64,000 nucleotides of DNA from Flaveria trinervia (lineage: Eukaryota > Streptophyta > Magnoliopsida > Asterales > Asteraceae), in contig CM046454.1 in NCBI GenBank assembly GCA_025506515.1, forward strand, positions 61,412,478-61,476,477. The letters run 5' to 3'. The position numbers were made by a program, and so were the translations under genes. The notes beneath the pieces are model-generated. The model was not told the origin of the DNA, searched no databases, and worked only from the letters and a program-made list of their open reading frames with translations. Every line of letters begins with the position of its first letter. The stretch's first letter is position 1. Positions 57,132 through 64,000 of the stretch are shown in pieces.

Positions 57132-60100
57132 ATGGCGACCATGCAAATCAAACCACGACACAACTGTGTTGCCTACTTCACAAAATCGGCCTTTTGGACT
57201 AAGTTTGATGCTGCCATTGATCTGATGGTTGATTCCCCGTATCAAACTACTTTTCTTCTGAATCCAACCATCTATCCCGATACCCTTCGCCAATTCTGGA
57301 CAAATGTCACTGTCCATACTGGTGTGAATGATGTCGCGATCACTCTCCAGTCGTTTGTAAACCAAAAGAAGGTGGTCTCACTCCTACTATCATTCGCCAA
57401 ACCCTTGATCTGAATGATGCCACCTTCGTCACCAATACCCAAAGGGCATCACTGATCTATCATTCATAACCATGGTATGAGGGCGACCTAAGTGCTACCA
57501 CCATTCTAAAGAAGCACTTCCATGATGCTGAACGCCTAATCTTTCATATGCAATGTCTGCCTTGCCACCAAATCCTCTTATGGGATCAAATGTCATCCAG
57601 GTGGCAGCAGGTATTGTATTCTACCTTGAACGCAAAAGCTTAAATTTTTCTGAAATTATATTTTTGGAATTAAAAGATCTGGCAATGAAACCTGTGGCTA
57701 ACAGATGGATATTATATCCAAGTTTCTTATGCCATAATCATAAATCAATAAAATCTGATGGACTTGTTGGCCTTGGAGTCCCTGTTGTGGGTAGTTTGCC
57801 AGAGGTATACTCAGGCACAACTCTGACCCACAACTCAAAGAGGCTGCCAAACTACTAAAACCCAAGCAGAAGGACCACACAGCCTCATCCTCCAGATCCA
57901 GTCCCCTCCAAATCACAATCCAAACAAACCAAAAAAGCTACTCAGGGAGTTGAGTCCCCTGATGATGCCCCTACAACGCAAAGGCAGGATGAAACTATGG
58001 TTGTAATCCCCCTGTAGGTTCCAAGACTCTACCAGCTGAAACCACTCAGGTATCCTCTCAACAGGATCCTGATGCAACCAAAAATGGGGAACCACATTAC
58101 TGGAATCTCTCTCACTTGAGAAGATTACCATTGAAGAGCACCATTCACCCCAGGTGCAATCCTCTTCACACTTATCTCCCACTGAAGCCACCCCTACAAG
58201 CCCAACTGTGGTTATTGCACAAGTGCTGACTCAACTACATTCCTCTAACCCTCCCCAGAAACCTATTACCACTGGGAAAACCTCAACAGTTGAGGGAGAG
58301 GATTATAATGTGGCTGATAACCCACAGCACAGGGGTTACAGAGTTCAATCCCTGTGTAGAGGAGGATATTCGAACATCTGGTGAGGCTGCCTCTTCTCCT
58401 GTTTCAGGACATGACCAGATGAAGGTGGTATCATTTCTAAGTCCTCACCAAAGGCAACTGCCAATGAAGGACATAATTTGAGGTAGGAAGTCCCAGTTCC
58501 AAGAAATAGGGGCACATGTGAATACTGATCTACACTTAGCACATGTTCATCTTGATTTAATCAGGAGGTTAGATGATTCAGCAAAGACTGATGATGCCCT
58601 GGGCTTGTTCTTTGATGTTCTAGCCCACAACACCATTCTTGAGACTGAGGTATGCAGACTACAAGAACTGCTTGCCAAAATGTCACAAGAATCAAGTCCA
58701 TCTGCCCAAATTCACCTACAGATGGTAGTTTCTTCTGAAGCTCTCCCAAACACTAAGCCACTCCCAACAACAATGCCACCAGCCTCTGATTCAGGCACCA
58801 TTTCTCAGGGAGAGAACCCCTCTGAGCAAATGGTTGCTACCTTTCAATCCTCCTTACCTCTCATCACTTCCATCATCACTAACATTGTGCATCAAGCCAT
58901 TGATGAGAGGCTTTCCTCAAATCTTCAAACCTTAGTGATGTGCTATTTCTAATAGACTTTCTAACATTCAAACCCCTGAACCAATGCACCAAAAAGGGGG
59001 AGTCTAAGTCAGTGAAAGTAGACAAAAGAAAGAAAGTTAAAGAGGAGAAGAAAAAGAGAAGAAAGAAAAGGAGATGATCACATACAAGAGAAAGAAGAGT
59101 GCTGAACAGACTGAAGATGAGAAAAATTAGAAGACCTGATCAAAGAAGCTGATGAGCAACATAGCAGATCTATGGATAAGATCATTGATCAACTCTTCAA
59201 ACAAGGTTTTGACACAGCCAAACTTGACTCTGAAATCAGAAGGCTAGAGATTCAAGAGATTGAACATAGATGGGCAAGTTAGAGTGAGAAAGAAAGGGAA
59301 AGGCTGGAAGCTATGACAAGATTCATATCAAAGCATTTGAGAAGATCAATCATTGAAGTGAAGTCATGGTCCAGAGACAGTATTTTGGAGATAACCACCA
59401 GAATCTGTTCCTCTGAAGTATTCAACAAAGGATTGATCATAGAAGCTCTTGATGAAGCTGGTGCTGGGAAAAGGTCCGATATGGCAAAGTTATCCAAAGC
59501 TTTACACACAACCAAGATGCTAGAGCAGCCTGTACAATCTCCCAAACCAAAACAACCAACTTCACAACCCTCAAAACCAACTCCTTTACCCAAGAAACCT
59601 ACTCAAACCACTACCAATGATGCACCCAAGAGGAAGAGAAGGGTGTTGAGGATAGAAGAAAAAGATGATGATGATGAGGATGATAGTCTGCCAATCTCTG
59701 TTGTTCTTAAAATAAAGATGCCTGAACCCAGAAGTCAACCAACAACAATCACACCTGACATCCAAAGGCAAATGGTTAAAAGTCAAACTTGAAGAAGAAG
59801 AACAACACAAACAACATGATGAGCAGCTGTTAAGGATGGTTGATAAAGAGTTTCCTAAGTCTTCATCCATACAAGCTATGAAGAAACATGCTCAGAGGTT
59901 GTATGCTCTCAGATTCACATTTCAATATCAGAAAAAGAGAGTGAGAATTTGGCCTGACCCCAGAGTAAGTGACAGAATTCATAAAAAGAAGATTCCAAGT
60001 AGATACAATGGCCAAGTAAAGAAGATTATAGATGCTGTGATAATGCTGGCCATTGTAGTGTCACCCTGGGAAATCCTTGATGACTTCAAGAGAGCTTACA

Positions 60101-60222
60101 AGTCTAAGATGACTCCACAAACTTTACTAGAAAACAAAATGGTAAAGAAGGGGTTGATCTACAAAAAGCTTGAAGAAATAAGAAGAAATGAGCTCCAGTT
60201 GTTACTTGAAGGCTCATCCTGA
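57132..60222 (+). pseudogene. B accessory 3' ORF (aORF), broken
   Basis: ATG 57132 opens MATMQIKPRHNCVAYF, then FDAAIDLMVD and LNPTIYPDTLRQFWTNV (matching TVNPNHMEDFW in C and FWESAVV in D). The frame breaks near 57390. Later pieces: 57553-57858 (FSEIIFLELKDLA), 58518-58952, 59313-59792 (basic, Pro/Lys/Thr-rich with a DDDDED patch) and 59836-60222 (RLYALRFTFQYQKKRVRIWP). Coding-like sequence continues to about 60410. No signal peptide or membrane span is seen. Role unknown. Confidence 0.72.
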
Positions 60223-60600
60223 TGAGTTTGCATACAGAGAAATAACTACTGGTGGAGCTAAAGAATGGAAAGAATGTTAAGTACTTATCAGAGTACTATG
60301 GGCCTGAGTTCTTCTTTGAAAGTGAAGCTGAAGAACTCACAATGGAAGAACAAGTTGTATTCCTTGAGGCCTATGTTAGAGAGTCTTACAGACTCATCAT
60401 TAGGAAGTAGGTCTCATGGATGGTAACAGCTCTGTGTCCAATTCCCCAAGACAGAGTTCCCATTCATCTTTGCTAATCAAACTTTCTAAAACCTCTTCCC
60501 TGGCCTGAGCTTAATTTGAAGATTTCTGAGCTAATCCAGAAAATGTTTCTGCCAATAAGTGGGACTTCAGTAATCTTAAAGGTTTTGGCTGCATTGGTTC

Positions 60601-60610
60601 AGGGGGAGTT
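60601..60610 (+). other. Polypurine tract of B
   Basis: AGGGGGAGTT directly before the LTR start TGTTGG. Confidence 0.8.
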
Positions 60611-61364
60611 TGTTGGACCAAAAGAACCAATGAGCCAGATCAGAAAAACCTTTAAGTCCCATAGACATCAAAACAACTGAAGTGGTCTACAACAGCTGAA
60701 GACAAAGTCTAAAGACAACAGCTGAAGACAAAGTCTAAAGACAAAGTCTGAAGACAAGGTTTGAAGACAAGGTCTGAAGACAAGGTCTGAAGACAAGGTT
60801 TGAAGACAAGGTCTGAAGACAAGGTCTGAAGACAAAGGCTGAAGACAAAGTCTGAAGACAACTGCTGAAGACAAAGTCTGAAGACCAAATTCTCAGAAGT
60901 TGTCATAACAGCTGAAGTAGTTCTCTTCAGTAGTTGTGATGGTTTACTTTTCAGTAGTTTGTAATCAGTAGTTTTATATTATGTAAAACATCTGAAGTTC
61001 TTACACTTCAGATGTTATAACTTCAGTAGTTTTAAAGTTAGCTTGTACTTAGTGAAGGTGTCCTCAGTTGTTGTGGACATCTTTAGTAGTTTACTTTACT
61101 TTCAGTTGTTTGTATAAATGCTGTCACTATCAAGTGACGTCAGCTGATGTCACATTCCTTTATAAAAGGAATGTTGACCTAATTTCCTTGGAACTGAAGC
61201 GTGTGCGTGAATGAAAATATTCTCTTTGTATAAAACTTTCTCTTATATAACCGTCACTGTTTGATTGAATATTCATATTATTCTTGCTTAAATTTCGTCT
61301 AATTCTTGTGCTATTCCGCTGCAAATCTTAATCTAATTGATCAAACTAGATCTCGATCCTTTCA
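60611..61364 (+). repeat. Element B 3' LTR (754 bp)
   Basis: It runs from TGTTGGACC to CCTTTCA and is followed by AGTAG. 60690-60890 is a run of CTGAAGACAA(A/G)G(G/T)T units, longer than in the 5' copy. Confidence 0.95.
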
Positions 61365-62783
61365 AGTAGCTTTTAAAGTTTTACTATATATTGGGTTACC
61401 AACTTTTATATCCAAATTAAAAGTAATTTTATCAAGTAAAGTTCAACCCCGACAAATTTAAACAACAGTTTAAAGCAGCGCCACATGTAACAACCGGAGG
61501 CATTTATTTAAAATACTTTATAAGTTTTTCTTTTATTTAATTTTGAAGTCATTAAATGAATTTGAGGTATCATATCCGAATAAGTCTACCCCTACACGAC
61601 ATTTCATTTAATTTTGAAGTCATTAAATGAATTTGGTGAAGTACTAACGGATCGTTGGATAATAAACTCCGGAAAGACACATTGTTGCATTTTTAAAATA
61701 TTGAAGCATTTTTGTTACTTCTTCAATAACGGCCAAACCCGATGGATGGTAAGAATTTGTCTTTCCACGACTTAACAAACTATTATGAAAGGCTATTAAA
61801 CTTTATTTTTGTTCAATAGCCTTTTCAAACATGTTACAAGTGGAAGTCCATCGTGTTGGTACGTCCTAATTCGGGCCTAAACATTTCGTATTTGCATCTT
61901 TACAAAAGTTGTGATATTTAGTATATCTTTTGTTATTGCTAAAAATGTCACGTAACATTCTTTTAAAACAATTTTCAATTGTTTTTAAACCATCTTGAAC
62001 GGCTAAGTTTATAATGTGCGTAACACATCGACTATGAGAAAACACACCCTCACACATTGATTTATATTTTAATTTCAAATGATCTATCGCAAGAGTGTTA
62101 TTTGACACGTTATCAAAAGATACAGAAATATTTTGTTTTCTAATTCATATGTTTGAATAACTTTATCAATAAGATAAAAATATATTTTGGCCGATGTGAG
62201 GATAATCAAACAATTCAAATGCAATTGTACGTTTCATCATTTGCCACGAATCGGGTTCAACCCAATGGGCGGTGACACAATGTACGAGTACGGTGAACCG
62301 TGAGGTGTCGACCAAGCATAACTAGTTAAGTTAACACTGGTTTGTAAATTTTCAAAATAAGATATTAATTCATTTTTAGCTGTTTTCCATATTTTTAAAC
62401 AATTTCGAAAGCACGATTTACATTGGTGTAACGTGGTTGGAGAGTTCGTTGAATGAGTTGAGTCAAATGTTTGTTGTCAAAATGTTTGAATAGCAAGCTT
62501 TCTTGAATTACAAAATGCACCATTTGCTCCCGAAGCACATCAATATTAAAGCCCAAATATTTCCTTCGTTTGTCATCGAAGCTTGACCTTGAGAAGGTCC
62601 ACCTTTCAACGCTTCACAATATTTATTTGAAATATGGTTTTTTAACGTTGTGTTTGCTTCTTTTTTGAAAAACTTATGAAAAAACTTGCAACGAGCCATG
62701 TTTGGACCGCTAGTCATTTGGCATAAATCGTAATTGCACCATACTTCGGGGTTCCTATTCGTAGGAAGGATTGCTACCACCAT
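61365..62783 (-). pseudogene. hAT transposase, N-terminal and central part
   Basis: From 62783: EVWCNYDLCQM, ARCKFFHKFF and KEANTTLKNHISNKYCEALK form a BED-type zinc finger. Then IDFVSNDTSWQMMKRTIA, FDNVSNNTLAIDHLK, HSRCVTHIINLAVQDGLK and DVPTRWTSTCNMFEKAIEQ, canonical hAT blocks. It ends at the B insertion (KVGNPIYSKTLKAT). Several stops and frame changes. The C-terminal dimerisation part is at 37060-37553. Confidence 0.85.
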
Positions 62784-63044
62784 GTTTCTTAAGACGCTTC
62801 ACAACCAACGGATGATTGAGCACTTGATGAAGCCATTTGTGAGATTTTTGATGAGGGCGTTTAAAACGAAAGTATTTTTAAGAGTGTTTTTGAGCTTTTT
62901 GAGAGTAGAGAGTGTTATAAGTTGTTGTCATTCAACCAAAACATCAAATACATATATAAATACTAACCTAGTGAGGGTATAATGATAAAAAAAACATCAA
63001 AAAAGGGTCAAAAATGGTACAAACAGCTATATAGCCATTACCCA

Positions 63045-63277
63045 ACAGTAATCGGTTTGAAAACCGGGTTGAAAACCGAGTTGGAACCGGTTTGAAAACC
63101 GGGTTAGAACCGGTTCGGTTCAAAAACCGGTTTTAATTTTGAAAATGGAAACCCGGGGAGGAACCAGTGGGTTGGGTCGGGTTCGAACTGGTTTGGGCCA
63201 AACCGGTTTGGGCCTCAGACCGGTTTTGGGTTTTCCGGCCAAACCGATTCCCGAACCGGTTTTTTTTGCCACCTCTA
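63045..63277 (-). repeat. hAT right end with subterminal AACCGGTT repeats
   Basis: Words AACCGGTTTGAAAACCGGGTT and GAACCGGTTCGG recur about ten times. The left end (36598-36785) has the same words. Such clusters bind transposase in known hAT elements. Confidence 0.8.
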
Positions 63278-63285
63278 CATACAGA

Positions 63286-63890
63286 TCGTCTCAACCGTCT
63301 CCAACAACACCTATGTATCAAACCCCACCATTATACTGCCATCCAACTATACCCACATATCAATCCTCATAATTTGCTTATTACCAAAACTGTTGAATGC
63401 TTTTGAAACCCACCCTTATCACGTAGAAGAAAAAGAAGAAGAAGCCAAGAAAATGAAGAAGAACATAATAAAGCATATAATGATCTTCAAGTTTATAAAA
63501 GTAAAGATAAAAACAGTTTATTAGAAGAAACCCCACCAAAATATAAGTCGAAGGTAAACTGAAAACCCAAGCAACTAACAAGCCTTGGGATGAAAATAAG
63601 GAGGAAACTTCGACAAAGGGTTAGATTTGTGTATCTGAAAACCCTAGAGTTAGATATCGTCAAAAATGATTTGTTTCGGAGAAAATGTTTAAACACTTTA
63701 ACATCACTCTTGGTAGAATGAACTGAACCATTGATAAACTGAATTTCAAATGGGGGCGAATGAATCTAACGATGAGTCATTTTAATAGGATCTATATTCA
63801 AAAAATATTTTTTTACATTTACTTCTATATATATACATTTATTTAATATATATATTACGACAAAATATATTTTTATTTTTAAATATGTAG
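63286..63890. other. Flank of the hAT, no gene seen
   Basis: A purine-rich GAAGAAAAAGAAGAAGAAG tract lies at about 63425-63460. After that the DNA is AT-rich. No frame with a recognisable domain. Confidence 0.4.
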
Positions 63891-64000
63891 AAACGTCATT
63901 GTACGAGCTCAAGCAACGACGAGGATATCATCCGCAAAGTGTTAAGCGAATCCAAAAAGGTTTACGAGAAGAAAGGTTTTACAAGCATCAAGGCATGGAA
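63891..64000 (+). other. Possible start of a host exon at window end
   Basis: A T-rich tract ends in AAATATGTAG, an acceptor-like site, and base composition then changes. Two frames stay open to the end: one reads NDEDIIRKVLSESKKVYEKK, the other YELKQRRGYHPQSVKRIQKG. I recognise neither. Confidence 0.3.

Larger units (their letters stand above)
48822..61364 (+). mobile_element. Element B: Ty1/copia with 3' accessory ORF (SIRE/Maximus-like)
   Basis: The element is bounded by the 5-bp duplication AGTAG at 48817-48821 and 61365-61369. It has LTR, PBS, gag, PR-INT-RT-RH, a word-array spacer with TATA, aORF, PPT and LTR, 12.5 kb in all, of which 0.9 kb is a MITE-like insert in the 5' LTR. Coding parts have stops and shifts but fewer than A, C and D. 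Confidence 0.95.
36590..63277 (-). mobile_element. hAT transposon, interrupted by elements A and B
   Basis: The left end is TAGAGGTGTACAAACCGG and the right end, reverse complemented, is TAGAGGTGGCAAAAAAAACC. The flanking 8-bp duplication CATACAGA is exact at 36582-36589 and 63278-63285. Both ends carry subterminal AACCGGTT words. A minus-strand transposase gene is present in two parts. Without A and B the element is about 2.9 kb, a normal size for hAT. Confidence 0.92.

Noticed and set aside
63133..63406. Frames across the hAT right end
   Set aside because: They run across the terminal repeat and duplication into the flank; chance openings.
1..64000. tRNA, rRNA and organelle insertions
   Set aside because: No cloverleaf, rRNA or organellar gene sequence was noticed on either strand; the tRNA-like matches are only the four primer binding sites.

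Overview
The window looks like a gene-poor stretch of plant nuclear DNA. It is built almost entirely of nested transposable elements, and I found no complete host gene. The organism is a flowering plant, probably Asteraceae. The evidence is Ty1/copia polyproteins in the order PR-INT-RT-RH, primer sites complementary to plant initiator tRNA-Met, hAT and MITE-like DNA elements, and a 3' accessory ORF of a type I recall from Asteraceae copia elements. The family assignment is from memory, not from a search.

Layout. 1-620 is a minus-strand LTR (element E, same family as B) that sits inside the 5' LTR of element D. D (621-14419, + strand) is a long copia element with gag, pol, a 2.5 kb spacer, a third ORF and a 3' LTR. 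14420-20954 is old debris: a decayed second copia lineage (F) in two pieces, with a Ty3/gypsy RT scrap between them. C (20960-33625, - strand) is bounded by the 5-bp duplication CAAAT. 33631-36581 is degenerate repeat DNA. 36590-63277 is a hAT transposon with terminal inverted repeats and an 8-bp duplication, CATACAGA. Its transposase gene is split by two more copia elements: A (37554-48783, - strand) and B (48822-61364, + strand, duplication AGTAG). B's 5' LTR in turn carries an 897-bp MITE-like insert. The inferred order is hAT, then A, then B, then the MITE; and D, then E. The final 110 bases may be the start of a host exon.

A, B, C and D are all of the very long copia type (11-14 kb) with an extra ORF (aORF) between pol and the 3' LTR, as in the SIRE/Maximus lineage. 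All four are decayed by stops and frameshifts, and several have lost catalytic residues (integrase Glu in B and C, RT Asp in C).

The most striking observation is shared architecture in non-coding DNA. Each family carries its own short palindromic word in an array upstream of the LTR TATA box, and an array of the same or a closely related word again in the spacer just before the aORF. The words are CAGTCG-CA-CGACTG (D), CCGCATT..AATGCGG (A), CTTCGGAAG (C), and CAGTAGTTT/AAACTACTG plus GTCTTCAGAC (B and E). Several arrays show paired substitutions that keep the palindrome. In B the second array is followed by a clean TATA box 65 bp before the aORF ATG. This suggests a duplicated U3-like internal promoter for the aORF, or RNA hairpins acting on both transcripts.
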